Source of the DNA: Fimbriimonadaceae bacterium
GTDB lineage: Bacteria > Armatimonadota > Fimbriimonadia > Fimbriimonadales > Fimbriimonadaceae
Assembly (NCBI GenBank): GCA_026129685.1
Contig: JAHCHO010000003.1
Location: 171,256-235,255, forward strand
Direction of reading: 5' to 3'
DNA length: 64,000 nucleotides
The translations under genes and the position numbers were made by a program. Under the pieces are notes generated by a model. That model worked only from the letters and a program-made list of their open reading frames with translations, ran no database searches and was not told the origin of the DNA. Below are positions 8,504-17,049 of the stretch, piece after piece (the first letter of the stretch is position 1; the number at the start of each line of letters is the position of its first letter).

Positions 8504-8941
8504 GTGTCTCCTTGGCTCGAGGTCCGGACGTACGACGAACTCGAAGCGTTCCTGCGTGTCGTCGGCGGCTTCCACGACGGCGTGCTCAAAGAGGTCCATT
8601 GGGTCAACCGGGATCACGTGAGCGCCTCGTTGGCGATGGTCCCGTACCGGCTCGCCGACGCCCGCGTGCTCGGGCAGCGCCAGTGGGCGAACCCGTCCGC
8701 CGTCGAGATCTACTTCGAGGGCGTCTGGCGCCTGAGCCTCGACACCGTGGACTTCATCTTCGGAACCACCGCCGGCACGGCGGAATCGTCCGCGCAGATT
8801 GGTCCACCCCGACCGCTCTTGACGCTCGACCTCGAGTCGAGCCACATCGCCTTCGAGCGCATGTTCTGGCGTGACGCTTCGGGCTGGATAGACGCCGAAC
8901 CTCGGTTCGGCCCGTTCGAGCCGCCGACTGTCCCCGGCTGA
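8504..8941 (+). CDS. Conserved protein of unknown function (FHDG/QRQW motif)
   Basis: 145 aa from GTG. No signal or membrane segment. It carries GGFHDGVLKEVHWV (about residues 21-34) and LGQRQWANPSAVEIYFEGVWRLSL (about 56-79), a pattern I recall from small uncharacterised bacterial proteins, but no function can be given. CATAAT at 8493-8498 is five bases before the GTG. It starts back to back with the glycosyltransferase gene. It ends 18 bases before the phage portal gene on the same strand, so the two may share a transcript. Whether it belongs to the phage-like set is unknown. Confidence 0.6.
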   Translation: MSPWLEVRTYDELEAFLRVVGGFHDGVLKEVHWVNRDHVSASLAMVPYRLADARVLGQRQWANPSAVEIYFEGVWRLSLDTVDFIFGTTAGTAESSAQIGPPRPLLTLDLESSHIAFERMFWRDASGWIDAEPRFGPFEPPTVPG

Positions 8942-8959
8942 GCGAACGGATGGAGCCGG

Positions 8960-10093
8960 TTGACCAAACCCCGGCATCAAGCCCTTAGGTTCGCGATGCT
9001 CCGCCTCTTCCAAGCCAAAACCCGCCGTCCTCGTCCCGAACAGGAGTCGGCCCCCCAGTACACCGCCGCCGAACGACTCCAGTTCGCCTATCCCGGTGCG
9101 ACCCCGAACGGGCTGACCGATGAGACCTACGACCTGATGCAGGCCGACGCGATGGTCCAGACCGCGCTGACGATCAAGCGCCTTGGGGTCCTGGCCGCCC
9201 CGTACCGGGTTGTGCCCGCCGACGATGGCGCCGAGGCGGCGAGGCGCGCCGCGTTCGTCGAGCGGGCGTTCGCCCGCCTCGAAGGCTCGGTCGAGTCCGT
9301 CCTGTCCGCCGCGATGGACGCCTTCGCCAAGGGGTGGGCGATCCAGGAGGTGGTCTGGGCCTTGGACGGGTCCAGCGTCGTGCCGAAGGTGCTCCGTCCG
9401 AAGAACCCCTCCCGTTTCGGGCTGGAGTTCGACCCCTTTGGACGGCTGACGGGACTGAAGCTGGTCCTGCCCGGCGAAGAGGAGCGTAGCCTCTGGCCCG
9501 GCAAGTTCGTGATCCACTTCCATCGGCCAACCTACCAGCGGCCGAAGGGCCGAAGCGACCTTGACGCCGCGTACCGACACTGGCAGGCCAAGTCCACCCT
9601 CCTGGCGGCTTGGAGGCTCCACCTCGAGCGATTCGCCTCGCCGACGCTCCTGGGCCGGTACCGGCAAGGACTGCCCGCCTCCGAGCAGACGGCGATCTTG
9701 GCCGCTCTTCAGAACCTGCACCAGAACGCGGCGATCGTGTATCCGGAAGAGATCACGATCGACACCCTGGGAGGGAGCCGCGAGCCGTCCTCGAACTTCC
9801 AGACCGCGATCGACTACCACAACGCGGAGATCGCCCGCGCCATCGTCGGCCAGACGCTCACGACCGACGAGGGCCGCCGCGTCGGCTCCTTCGCGCTCGG
9901 CCGAGTCCATCTGCAGGTGCTGTTGCTGCAGCTCGAGGCTCTCCGCAAGGAACTGGCGGAATCCGTGTTGAACGAGCAACTGATCCGCCCGATGATCGGC
10001 TGGAATTTTGGCCCCGGCCTGGAGCCACGCTTCGAGTTCGCCAAGAGCGAGGGCTTTCCGTTCGCCACCGAGCCCAAAGCGACGACCTTGTGA
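8960..10093 (+). CDS. Mu-type phage portal protein (DUF935, gp29-like)
   Basis: 377 aa from TTG with GGAG five bases ahead; ATG at 8996 is the alternative. Features of the DUF935 portal family are the SVLSAAMDAFAKGWAIQEVVW helix region (about 113-133), PGKFVIHFHRP near 180, and NAEIARAIVGQTLTTDEGRRVGSFALGRVH (about 287-318). The portal forms the dodecameric ring through which DNA enters the head. No other phage gene adjoins it; it lies between an unknown gene and a convergent secreted-protein gene three bases away. It has no frameshift, suggesting it is maintained. It is one of four separated phage-like loci in the window. Confidence 0.85.
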   Translation: MTKPRHQALRFAMLRLFQAKTRRPRPEQESAPQYTAAERLQFAYPGATPNGLTDETYDLMQADAMVQTALTIKRLGVLAAPYRVVPADDGAEAARRAAFVERAFARLEGSVESVLSAAMDAFAKGWAIQEVVWALDGSSVVPKVLRPKNPSRFGLEFDPFGRLTGLKLVLPGEEERSLWPGKFVIHFHRPTYQRPKGRSDLDAAYRHWQAKSTLLAAWRLHLERFASPTLLGRYRQGLPASEQTAILAALQNLHQNAAIVYPEEITIDTLGGSREPSSNFQTAIDYHNAEIARAIVGQTLTTDEGRRVGSFALGRVHLQVLLLQLEALRKELAESVLNEQLIRPMIGWNFGPGLEPRFEFAKSEGFPFATEPKATTL

Positions 10094-10096
10094 GGT

Positions 10097-11047
10097 CTAT
10101 CCCTCCATCGGACCGACGTACGACGTCGCGATCACCACATCGTCGTACCACTTCTTGTTCTCGCGCCGGGTGTTGCTGCGGATGTGCAGGTCGAGTGCCG
10201 CATGGTTGATCTTCAGCGTCTCCACGTCCCGTAAGCGCAAGTTCGGGAAGTCCGCGATCAGCCGCCCGTCCACCCAGCACGCGATGCGACCGTCGCGTTT
10301 GCCGAGGGCGTTCGCCCTCACCATCAGTTCGTAGCAGGTCCACCGGCCGAGGCTGGGGATCACCTCCGGGCGCTTGACGAAGCTCGGCCCGAACTCCCCC
10401 GGCAGGTAGGTGAACGGCAGCACCTTCCCGGACGGAAAGAAGTGGTCGCCCCATTGCGAGCGCTGTTCGGGGTGGTAGACGTACACGTTGAGCTCTCCGG
10501 GCGAGGGCTTCGGGTTCTCGTCCTCCCGCCAGTTCTCGAAGCTCGCCACGAACTTGTTGTGCCCGTCCGCCTTGATCCCGGGGGTCGCGTAGGGCAGGCC
10601 GGGCGAAAGGGCGGCGAGGTAGCCCCCGTTGTGGCTGGAGCCCGTCTGGTCGAAGCCAGGGTCGAACCGCGAGTAGTAGCGCAGGAACACCGTGTCGTAG
10701 CCCTGTTCGAACCGCTTGACGACGGAGTTGCTGAGTTCGGCGTCCTGCTTGGGCACGGAGAACTCGAGCGCTCGCTTGCCCCCGTGGACGTTCTCGGGAT
10801 CGGTGGCGAGGCGGATGCGCTCCTCGTGGAAGGCCATGCTCCACTTGTCCGACGGCTTCCCCGCCTCAAAGTCGTCGTGGAACAGAACGGCGGCGTCCTT
10901 CGCGATACCCCGGTCGCCAGGGTACTTGGCGGCGATCCCCGAGGACCCTTCGGGGAGGCGTTCCGGCGGCGCCTCTTGCCTCATCAAGCCCGGACCCCTA
11001 CCTGGACTCGCAAATCCGACGAGAGCCAACGCCACGAGGCACGTCAT
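10097..11047 (-). CDS. Secreted polysaccharide-lyase-like (concanavalin A fold) protein
   Basis: 316 aa. Signal-like N-terminus MTCLVALALVGFASPG. The core is beta-rich with LFHDDFEAGKPSDKW, YDTVFLRYYSRFDPGF and WTCYELMVRANALGKRDGRIACWVDGRLI. This layout is typical of jelly-roll lyases and LamG-like proteins that wrap glycans (polysaccharide lyase 14 relatives). It may bind or cleave an extracellular polysaccharide; no catalytic set is assigned. The start is fixed by CACAAT six bases upstream. A 70-residue longer reading to 11257 is unlikely because it crosses the hppD promoter. Confidence 0.65.
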   Translation of the reverse strand: MTCLVALALVGFASPGRGPGLMRQEAPPERLPEGSSGIAAKYPGDRGIAKDAAVLFHDDFEAGKPSDKWSMAFHEERIRLATDPENVHGGKRALEFSVPKQDAELSNSVVKRFEQGYDTVFLRYYSRFDPGFDQTGSSHNGGYLAALSPGLPYATPGIKADGHNKFVASFENWREDENPKPSPGELNVYVYHPEQRSQWGDHFFPSGKVLPFTYLPGEFGPSFVKRPEVIPSLGRWTCYELMVRANALGKRDGRIACWVDGRLIADFPNLRLRDVETLKINHAALDLHIRSNTRRENKKWYDDVVIATSYVGPMEG

Positions 11048-11053
11048 GCCCTG

Positions 11054-11059
11054 ATTGTG
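11054..11059 (-). promoter_or_regulatory. -10 element, leaderless start of the secreted lyase-like gene
   Basis: CACAAT, spacer cagggc, ATG. C at -1 and A at +1. Confidence 0.65.
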
Positions 11060-11160
11060 GCCGAGCGCCGCCCCGCGTCGGCCTTCGGCGTCCCACCGCT
11101 CGTGAACCCCGTCCGGTCCGATCGGACCGGGACCCACAAGCCGGGCGAGGCGGCAGGCCG

Positions 11161-11166
11161 TATAAT
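11161..11166 (+). promoter_or_regulatory. -10 element of hppD (leadered)
   Basis: A perfect TATAAT 35 bases before the hppD ATG. The expected leader of about 29 bases contains GAGGAG just before the start, so this transcript uses a ribosome site, unlike its leaderless neighbours. Confidence 0.65.
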
Positions 11167-11201
11167 CGGACCCTATCCATCGCTCAGCGAGGAGTGACGT
11201 T

Positions 11202-12287
11202 ATGGCAGACACTTTCCCCATCCGATGCGTCGACCACGTGCGCTTTCTGGTCGGCAACGCCAGGGCCTCGGCCTACTACTACCACAAGGTTTTCGGGTTC
11301 GACATCGTCGGCTACGACGGACTCGAGACCGGCCTCAAGCACGAGGTGGACTGGCTCCTCCGGCAGGGGAACGTCCGGTTCTTGTTCACCGCTCCCTCCC
11401 GCCCCGGGCACCCCCTGAACGAACAGCTGAATCGCTCCGGGGACGGCGTCATGGACGTGGCCTTCGAAGTGGACGACGTGGACTGGGCATTCGAGGCGGC
11501 CGTCGCGCGCGGCGCCAAACCGGCCAAGCAGCCCTGGACCATGCGCGACGACCGGGGAGAGGTTCGCCTGGCCGCCATCCACACCTACGGCGACACAATC
11601 CACACCTTCCTCAACCGCGACAAGTTCTCCGGCGGGTTCCTCCCCGGATTCCAAGACCGGGACCTGCGCGGGCATTCCACCGGCCTGCTCGAGGTGGACC
11701 ATGTCGTCGGCAACGTCGAACTCGGCCAGATGAACGTCTGGGTCAAGTTCTACGAGCAGGTTCTCGGCTTCACCCAACTCATCAGCTTCGACGACAAGGA
11801 CATCTCGACCGAGTACACCGCCCTCATGTCGAAGGTGATGTCGAACGGTAACGGGAAGGTCAAGTTCCCGATCAACGAGCCCGCCGAGGGCAAGAAGAAG
11901 TCGCAGATCGACGAGTACCTCGAGTTTTACGGTGGCGCGGGCGTTCAGCACATCGCCCTCCTCACCGACGACATCATCCGCACCGTCACCGAACTGCGCA
12001 ACCGGGGCATCGAGTTTCTGCAGGTGCCGAAGGCCTACTACGACCTCCTCCCGGACCGGGTCGGGAAGATCGACGAGGCCATCTCGGAGTTGGAGGACCT
12101 GGGCATCCTGGTGGACCGGGACGACGAGGGCTACCTCCTGCAGATCTTCACCAAACCCGTCACCGATCGCCCGACCCTGTTCTACGAGATCATCGAGCGG
12201 AAGGGCGCGAAGAGCTTCGGCAAGGGCAACTTCAAAGCCCTCTTCGAGGCGATCGAACGCGAACAGGCGATCCGGGGCACGCTCTAG
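11202..12287 (+). CDS. hppD: 4-hydroxyphenylpyruvate dioxygenase
   Basis: 361 aa, normal for bacterial HPPD. It converts 4-hydroxyphenylpyruvate to homogentisate in tyrosine breakdown, with non-haem iron. Two vicinal-oxygen-chelate halves are visible. The expected iron ligands are His167 (EVDHVVGN), His250 (GVQHIALLT) and Glu329 (LFYEIIER). The C-terminal helix with KGNFKALFEAIEREQ, which gates the site, is present. GAGGAG before the ATG is the ribosome site and TATAAT at 11161 the promoter. No homogentisate dioxygenase gene is in the window. Confidence 0.96.
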   Translation: MADTFPIRCVDHVRFLVGNARASAYYYHKVFGFDIVGYDGLETGLKHEVDWLLRQGNVRFLFTAPSRPGHPLNEQLNRSGDGVMDVAFEVDDVDWAFEAAVARGAKPAKQPWTMRDDRGEVRLAAIHTYGDTIHTFLNRDKFSGGFLPGFQDRDLRGHSTGLLEVDHVVGNVELGQMNVWVKFYEQVLGFTQLISFDDKDISTEYTALMSKVMSNGNGKVKFPINEPAEGKKKSQIDEYLEFYGGAGVQHIALLTDDIIRTVTELRNRGIEFLQVPKAYYDLLPDRVGKIDEAISELEDLGILVDRDDEGYLLQIFTKPVTDRPTLFYEIIERKGAKSFGKGNFKALFEAIEREQAIRGTL

Positions 12288-12290
12288 GGG

Positions 12291-12357
12291 GAGGACGAAA
12301 GCGAGATGCTGGAGGGAGGAGAAGGTCAAGCCTCCTCTCTCCCCCTTCCGTCCTCCT
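12291..12357. terminator. Inverted repeat between hppD and the hydrolase gene
   Basis: GGAGGACG near the left end pairs with CGTCCTCC at the right end, and inner purine-rich GGAGGAG segments face CCTCCTC. It fills the gap between convergent genes, as a bidirectional terminator would. Confidence 0.55.
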
Positions 12358-13015
12358 AGCCGGCCCAATCCGCCAACAAGCCGACGACTTCCGCCTCGAG
12401 TTCCTTCCGGCGGCGCCCCGATCCCTTGGCCGGCTTGAGCGAGTGATCCGCGCCTTCCAGCCAGCGCATCGATACGTTCGATCCGAGGCGCGCCAGCACC
12501 CCCTCCATCAGTTCCCGGGTGCAGAGCGCGTCCGCCGACCCGTTGACGATCAGAGTCGGCACCGTGATCGCGGGCAGGTGGGCGTCGCGGAGTTTGTCCG
12601 GCTTGCCTTGGGGGTGGAGCGGGTAGGCGAAACACACGAGACGGTCGCAGGGCTCTCCCTCGGCGGCGAGCATCGAGGCCACCCGCCCGCCCATGGACTG
12701 CCCCGCCAACACTTGCTCCCCCTCCGCCCCGTACGCCAACCTCACCGCTTCCATCACCCGGCGGTAACAGGCCATGCAGACCGGCATCGGATCTGGGAAG
12801 CTCCGGCCCGCCGCCTTGTAGAGGAAGTCGAAGCGCACCGTCCGGTAGCCCAGACCGCGAAACGTCCCGGCCAGGAAGACCAAGGACGGGCTCTCGCGGC
12901 GCGCCCCCGCGCTCGGGGCCAAGAAGACGGTGCCCCGTGTCTCGCCTTCCGGCTCCTCCACCTCGGCATAGGTCGGGGCGTCGTCCGCCTTCACGATGAT
13001 CGGTCCGAGCGTCAT
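12356..13015 (-). CDS. Alpha/beta hydrolase, dienelactone/KANL3-like
   Basis: 219 aa. The nucleophile elbow is GQSMGGR (Ser in VLAGQSMGGRVAS), followed by a strand VPTLIVNGSADALC carrying the expected acid and ADHSLK carrying the catalytic His. This is the compact alpha/beta hydrolase fold of the KANL3/Tex30 or dienelactone-hydrolase type. It is cytoplasmic and its substrate is unknown. The start at 13015 is chosen because CAGTCT stands six bases ahead; the reading frame continues upstream into the cupin gene. Last in a minus-strand pair with the cupin 43 bases upstream. Confidence 0.75.
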   Translation of the reverse strand: MTLGPIIVKADDAPTYAEVEEPEGETRGTVFLAPSAGARRESPSLVFLAGTFRGLGYRTVRFDFLYKAAGRSFPDPMPVCMACYRRVMEAVRLAYGAEGEQVLAGQSMGGRVASMLAAEGEPCDRLVCFAYPLHPQGKPDKLRDAHLPAITVPTLIVNGSADALCTRELMEGVLARLGSNVSMRWLEGADHSLKPAKGSGRRRKELEAEVVGLLADWAG

Positions 13016-13021
13016 GCCCGA

Positions 13022-13027
13022 AGACTG
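13022..13027 (-). promoter_or_regulatory. Possible -10 element, leaderless start of the hydrolase gene
   Basis: CAGTCT, spacer tcgggc, ATG. The weakest hexamer of the leaderless set. Confidence 0.4.
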
Positions 13028-13058
13028 CGACGCCCACCCGATCGAGTCCTGCCCGTCC

Positions 13059-13421
13059 TCAGATGGAAACGTCGTTCGGTGCGGTAAAGGCGTCGTCCAC
13101 CACGTCGCCCGTGTTGCGCGTGTTCGCCGGCTCGAACACAAGGACTTCCGCTTCCTCGTCCGCCGTCGTCCGATGCTCCACCCCGCGCGGAACCACGCAG
13201 AAGTCGCCCGCCCGCAGTTCGACTCGCTCGTCTCGGAACTCGACGGCCATCGTGCCGCGCCATACGAGGAACATCTCGTCCGCCTCGAGGTGCGTGTGCC
13301 ACGGAAACATGCCGTGGAGTTTCACAAGCTTCACCTCCTGGCCGTTCAGCCTCGCGACCACCTTGGGCCGCCAAAGCTCGCGGATCAGGGAGAACTTCTC
13401 GTCAAGGGACGACTTTCGCAT
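13059..13421 (-). CDS. Cupin-domain protein
   Basis: 120 aa, single cupin barrel. The first cupin motif is FPWHTHLEADEMFLVWRGTMAVEF, with two His and a Glu as likely metal ligands. The second is AGDFCVVPRGVEHRTTA, with one His. Such small cupins bind a metal and act as isomerases, dioxygenases or sensors; no substrate can be named. The start is set at MRKSSLDEKF because the longer reading overlaps the divergent cupin gene at 13458. Confidence 0.85.
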   Translation of the reverse strand: MRKSSLDEKFSLIRELWRPKVVARLNGQEVKLVKLHGMFPWHTHLEADEMFLVWRGTMAVEFRDERVELRAGDFCVVPRGVEHRTTADEEAEVLVFEPANTRNTGDVVDDAFTAPNDVSI

Positions 13422-13445
13422 GGCAGAGTCCGGTGGCGAATCGCC

Positions 13446-13451
13446 CACAAT
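13446..13451 (+). promoter_or_regulatory. -10 element, leaderless start of the second cupin gene
   Basis: CACAAT, spacer cttggc, ATG. A short palindrome GGCGA-A-TCGCC (13435-13445) ends right beside this hexamer, between the two divergent cupin genes, and could be an operator. Confidence 0.6.
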
Positions 13452-13457
13452 CTTGGC

Positions 13458-13841
13458 ATGACGTGTCGCGTGATTCGCGGAAGCGAGTCGTTCCAGGGCA
13501 AGCAGGGCCTCGACTACTTCGCCGGGGTCTCGGCGGAGTCCGTCGGGTCGAAGGCGATCTGCATGCACCTGCTCGAGATGCCCCCCGGCGCCAAGGCCCG
13601 GGTTCACCTACACGAGGCGCACGAAACCGCCATCTTCATGCTCGAAGGAACCGTCCACTTCCGCTACGGCCACGGCTTGGAGCACGAGGACGTGGCGCGC
13701 GCCGGGGACTTCGTGTACATCCCGGCCGGCATGCCCCACGTTCCCCGTAACGAGGGTCCCGGCGTTGCCCGCGCGGTGATCGCCCGCACCGACCCCAACG
13801 AACAGGAAAGCGTGGTCCTGCGCCCGGACCTGGAAGACTGA
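13458..13841 (+). CDS. Cupin-domain protein
   Basis: 127 aa, single cupin barrel, divergent from another cupin gene 36 bases away. Motif 1 is [25 protein letters not shown] (His, His, Glu likely ligands). Motif 2 is [19 protein letters not shown]. The type resembles small uncharacterised metal-binding cupins sometimes found with antibiotic or sugar enzymes. The longer frame upstream to 12996 is a shadow; the ATG at 13458 has CACAAT at exactly six bases. Confidence 0.85.
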   Translation: MTCRVIRGSESFQGKQGLDYFAGVSAESVGSKAICMHLLEMPPGAKARVHLHEAHETAIFMLEGTVHFRYGHGLEHEDVARAGDFVYIPAGMPHVPRNEGPGVARAVIARTDPNEQESVVLRPDLED

Positions 13842-13870
13842 ACCCGCCCACGGCCCCACCGGACCTGCGC

Positions 13871-13876
13871 CACAAT
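13871..13876 (+). promoter_or_regulatory. -10 element, leaderless start of leuC
   Basis: CACAAT, spacer gaaggc, ATG. Confidence 0.65.
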
Positions 13877-13882
13877 GAAGGC

Positions 13883-15268
13883 ATGCCCGGAACGCTGTTC
13901 GACAAGGTTTGGGACGCCCACGTTGTGACGACCCTGGACGGCGGGGCCACCCTGCTTTACATCGATCGCCACCTCGTCCACGAGGTCACCTCGCCGCAGG
14001 CGTTCGACGGGTTGCGCGAGGCCGGCCGAACCGTGCGCCGGACCGACCTCACCTTCGCCACCGCCGACCACAACGTTCCCACCGATGGCCGACCCATCGA
14101 CGAAACCACTTTGAGCGGGCTGCAGCTCGCCGCCCTCGAACGCAACTGCCGCGAGTTCGGGGTCCCACTCTTCGGCTATCACCACCCCCAGCAGGGGATC
14201 GTGCACGTCATCGGCCCGCAACTGGGCCTCACCTTGCCCGGCCTGACCATTGTCTGCGGCGACAGCCACACCTCCACCCACGGGGCTTTCGGCGCCTTGG
14301 CCTTCGGCATCGGCACGACCGAGGTCGAGCACGTGCTCGCCACCCAAACCTTGATCGCCCCGCACCGGCCCAAGTCCATGGGAATCCGAATCGACGGTGT
14401 CCTCGCTCCGGGGGTTTCGGCCAAGGATGTGATCTTGGCGATCATCCGAAGACTGGGCGCGGGGGGCGCGACGGGGCACGTCGTCGAGTACTTCGGCACC
14501 GCGATCGAGCGCCTGGCGATGAGCGGGCGCATGACCATCTGCAACATGTCGATCGAGATGGGAGCGCGCGCGGGCATGATCGCTCCCGACGACACGACGC
14601 TCGCCTACGTCGCCGAGGGCGACCGGCCTTTTGCCCCCCGTGGCGCCGCCTTCGCCGCGCTCGAGGCCGCGTCCCGCGCGCTGCGAACCGATTCCCCGGC
14701 CGACTTCGACCGGCTCGAGTCGCTGCCGGTGGACCGGCTCGTGCCCCAGGTGACCTGGGGGACCACCCCCGCGATGGCGATGGACGTGGACGGCGTCGTT
14801 CCGGACCCGCACACCGTAGGCGAGGAACGCGCGCTCGGCTACATGGGCCTGAAGTCGGGCACCCCCATCGCCGACGTCCCCGTCCAAACCGTGTTCATCG
14901 GTTCCTGCACGAACTCGCGGATCGAGGACCTTCGCGAGGCGGCGGCGCTCGTCCGGGGTCGCAAGGTGGCCCCCGACGTGCGCGCGATGGTCGTGCCCGG
15001 AAGCGAAGCGGTCAAGGAACTGGCCGAAAAAGAGGGCGTGGCCGACGCCTTCCGCGCTGCCGGGTTCGAGTGGCACCACGCCGGATGCTCGATGTGCCTC
15101 GGCATGAACGGCGACATCCTCCGCCCGCACCAGCGCAGCGCCTCGACGAGCAACCGACCCTATGAAGGACGACAAGGGCCGGGCTCGCGCACCCACTTGG
15201 TCAGTCCGTTGACGGCGGCGGCGACCGCGCTCAAGGGCCGCTTCGCCGATCCTCGCGAACTGCTCTAA
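13883..15268 (+). CDS. leuC: 3-isopropylmalate dehydratase large subunit
   Basis: 461 aa, normal for LeuC. It isomerises 2-isopropylmalate to 3-isopropylmalate in leucine synthesis together with LeuD. The aconitase-family marks are [31 protein letters not shown] (about 133-163), [14 protein letters not shown] and [12 protein letters not shown]. Cys of SCTNS and the two Cys of CSMC hold the 4Fe-4S cluster. The end motif [12 protein letters not shown] is also standard. leuD does not follow; a sialidase-like gene does, so the partner must be elsewhere. Transcription is probably leaderless. Confidence 0.95.
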   Translation: MPGTLFDKVWDAHVVTTLDGGATLLYIDRHLVHEVTSPQAFDGLREAGRTVRRTDLTFATADHNVPTDGRPIDETTLSGLQLAALERNCREFGVPLFGYHHPQQGIVHVIGPQLGLTLPGLTIVCGDSHTSTHGAFGALAFGIGTTEVEHVLATQTLIAPHRPKSMGIRIDGVLAPGVSAKDVILAIIRRLGAGGATGHVVEYFGTAIERLAMSGRMTICNMSIEMGARAGMIAPDDTTLAYVAEGDRPFAPRGAAFAALEAASRALRTDSPADFDRLESLPVDRLVPQVTWGTTPAMAMDVDGVVPDPHTVGEERALGYMGLKSGTPIADVPVQTVFIGSCTNSRIEDLREAAALVRGRKVAPDVRAMVVPGSEAVKELAEKEGVADAFRAAGFEWHHAGCSMCLGMNGDILRPHQRSASTSNRPYEGRQGPGSRTHLVSPLTAAATALKGRFADPRELL

Positions 15269-15327
15269 CGGCGTATGCGGCGTTTCGAGAAAGGAGGGCG
15301 GCGGCCACGGGTCGTATTGGCTCCGAT

Positions 15328-16662
15328 ATGGTCGCCACCGTGTTCGCCTCCCTGCTCCTGCTCGCGCCCGCGCACCGGGTCGTTCGCGTCAGCCCGCCCG
15401 AGTCGAGCGCGCCGAACGAGGTCGCCGTCGCGATCAACCCGACCGATCCGAGCAACATCATTGGCGTGGCGCAGAGCTTCGGAATGGGGGCGACCAACGG
15501 GCGGTACGTCACGAAGGACGGCGGCACGACCTGGACCCCGTTGCCAGCCTTGAACCCAAAGCGGCTGACCCAGGGCGACGACGCCATCTGCTTCGACGCG
15601 GACGGGGCGGCCCACCACACCTACATCGCCTTCGACGGCATCTTCCAGCCGAACCCCCGACGCGCCCACACCGCGATCATGATGGCCACGTCGCGGGACG
15701 GCGGAACGACCTGGGAAGACCCCGTCCCCGTCGTCGAACACATCAACTCCGCACAACCGATGGAGGACAAGCCCTGGCCCGTCGCCGACACCGCCAAGGA
15801 CTCGAAGTACCGGGGCCGCCTCTACGTCGCCTGGACGCGCTTCGACGTGTACGGGAGCAAGTCTCCCGAACACCGATCTCACATCTATGTCGCGCGTTCT
15901 GAAGATAGTGGAAAATTGTTTCGCGCTCCCGTGCGCATCAGCGACAAACCCGGTGACTGCGTCGACTCGGACAACACCCTCGAGGGCGCCGTTCCCGCCG
16001 TCGGACCCAACGGCGAGGTCTACGTCGTCTGGTCCGGACCCGAAGGACTCGTGTTCGACAAGTCGCTCGACGGCGGCGTGACGTGGGGCAAGGACAAACC
16101 CATCCAGACGACCCCCGGCGGCTGGGACATCACCGTTCCCGGAGTCGGTCGCGCGAACGGAATGCCCGTCACCGGCGTGGACCTGAGCGACGGCCCTAAC
16201 CGGGGAACCCTCCACGTCACCTGGACCGACGAACGGCACGGCGACCACGACGTGTTCACCATGAGCTCCCGCGACGGCGGCGAGACCTGGTCGGCGCCGG
16301 TTCGGGTGAACGACGATCCGATCGGCAACAAAAAGGACCAGTTCTTCACGTGGATGGCGGTCGACCCGACCGACGGCTCGGTGAACGTGATGTTCTTCGA
16401 CCGCCGGGATTTCGACGGCACCAAGACCGCCGTGACCCTTGCGCGCAGTGTCGATGGCGGAAAGACCTTCCGCAACACCCGCCTCGCCCTCGATCCGTTC
16501 GAGTTCACCGGCGGCGTCTTCTTTGGGGACTACAGCGGACTCGCCGCCCACGGGGGCCGGGTCGTCCCGATCTTCCCCCACTTCGTCGGGCCGCGCCGCC
16601 TCGCCGTTTCCGTCGGCCTCCTGCGCTTCAAGCCCGGAACCCACGAGGCGGCCCCGTGGTAA
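15328..16662 (+). CDS. Secreted BNR/Asp-box beta-propeller (sialidase-like)
   Basis: 444 aa. A short hydrophobic signal (about 2-14) is followed by a six-bladed propeller. Asp boxes of the form S/T-x-D-x-G-x-T-W are seen five times: TKDGGTTW, SRDGGTTW, SLDGGVTW, SRDGGETW and SVDGGKTF, spaced along the chain. Exo-sialidases share this fold, but the arginine triad and catalytic Asp/Tyr were not verified, so it may be a non-enzymatic propeller. No clear -10 or ribosome site precedes the ATG. Confidence 0.75.
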   Translation: MVATVFASLLLLAPAHRVVRVSPPESSAPNEVAVAINPTDPSNIIGVAQSFGMGATNGRYVTKDGGTTWTPLPALNPKRLTQGDDAICFDADGAAHHTYIAFDGIFQPNPRRAHTAIMMATSRDGGTTWEDPVPVVEHINSAQPMEDKPWPVADTAKDSKYRGRLYVAWTRFDVYGSKSPEHRSHIYVARSEDSGKLFRAPVRISDKPGDCVDSDNTLEGAVPAVGPNGEVYVVWSGPEGLVFDKSLDGGVTWGKDKPIQTTPGGWDITVPGVGRANGMPVTGVDLSDGPNRGTLHVTWTDERHGDHDVFTMSSRDGGETWSAPVRVNDDPIGNKKDQFFTWMAVDPTDGSVNVMFFDRRDFDGTKTAVTLARSVDGGKTFRNTRLALDPFEFTGGVFFGDYSGLAAHGGRVVPIFPHFVGPRRLAVSVGLLRFKPGTHEAAPW

Positions 16663-16674
16663 CCAATCGTTTGG

Positions 16675-17013
16675 TCAGGGGCGTTCGCGAACGGCATCGG
16701 GAAAGTCCCGGTACAGCGCGCTCTTGAAACCCTGCACCCGGGAGAACACCGCCGCGTGCAACGCCTCGATCTCCCGATCCCGCCGCGCCACTCGACTAAA
16801 CGCTTCGTCAAGTTGAGCTAGGTTCTCGACCGTGATGCTGATCCAGAAGTCGCCCAGTCCCGGCGGGCTGAATCCGAACTTACGGCGCCGGATCGAGTAG
16901 CCGTGCAGCGTTCCGGCTTCTCGCAGATAGCCCAGGTAGGCGTGCACCGCGTCGCAGAACTCAAGGTCGTTCGCGCCCGGGGCAAGGTCGGCCCAAATCT
17001 CGTAGTGGTCCAT
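16675..17013 (-). CDS. DUF6614 family protein
   Basis: 112 aa, no signal or membrane segment. The sequence DHYEIWADLAPGANDLEF at the N-terminus, the central RRKFGFSPPGLGDFWI and the C-terminal HAAVFSRV with ALYRDFPD match what I remember of the DUF6614 family. The two-halved alpha/beta layout suggests a ferredoxin-like fold. Function unknown. TATCCT lies exactly six bases before the ATG, implying its own leaderless transcript. Confidence 0.7.
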   Translation of the reverse strand: MDHYEIWADLAPGANDLEFCDAVHAYLGYLREAGTLHGYSIRRRKFGFSPPGLGDFWISITVENLAQLDEAFSRVARRDREIEALHAAVFSRVQGFKSALYRDFPDAVRERP

Positions 17014-17019
17014 CCGCCC

Positions 17020-17025
17020 AGGATA
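17020..17025 (-). promoter_or_regulatory. -10 element, leaderless start of the DUF6614 gene
   Basis: TATCCT, spacer gggcgg, ATG. One of two members of the set without C at -1. Confidence 0.6.
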
Positions 17026-17049
17026 CGGCCCGGGGCGGCCGATCCGACG

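Noticed and set aside
11184..13037. 617-residue minus frame across hppD
   Set aside because: It runs through hppD and into the hydrolase in the wrong frame, with no coding signature.
13664..15196. 510-residue frame opposite leuC
   Set aside because: leuC is complete with all cluster Cys; this is its shadow.
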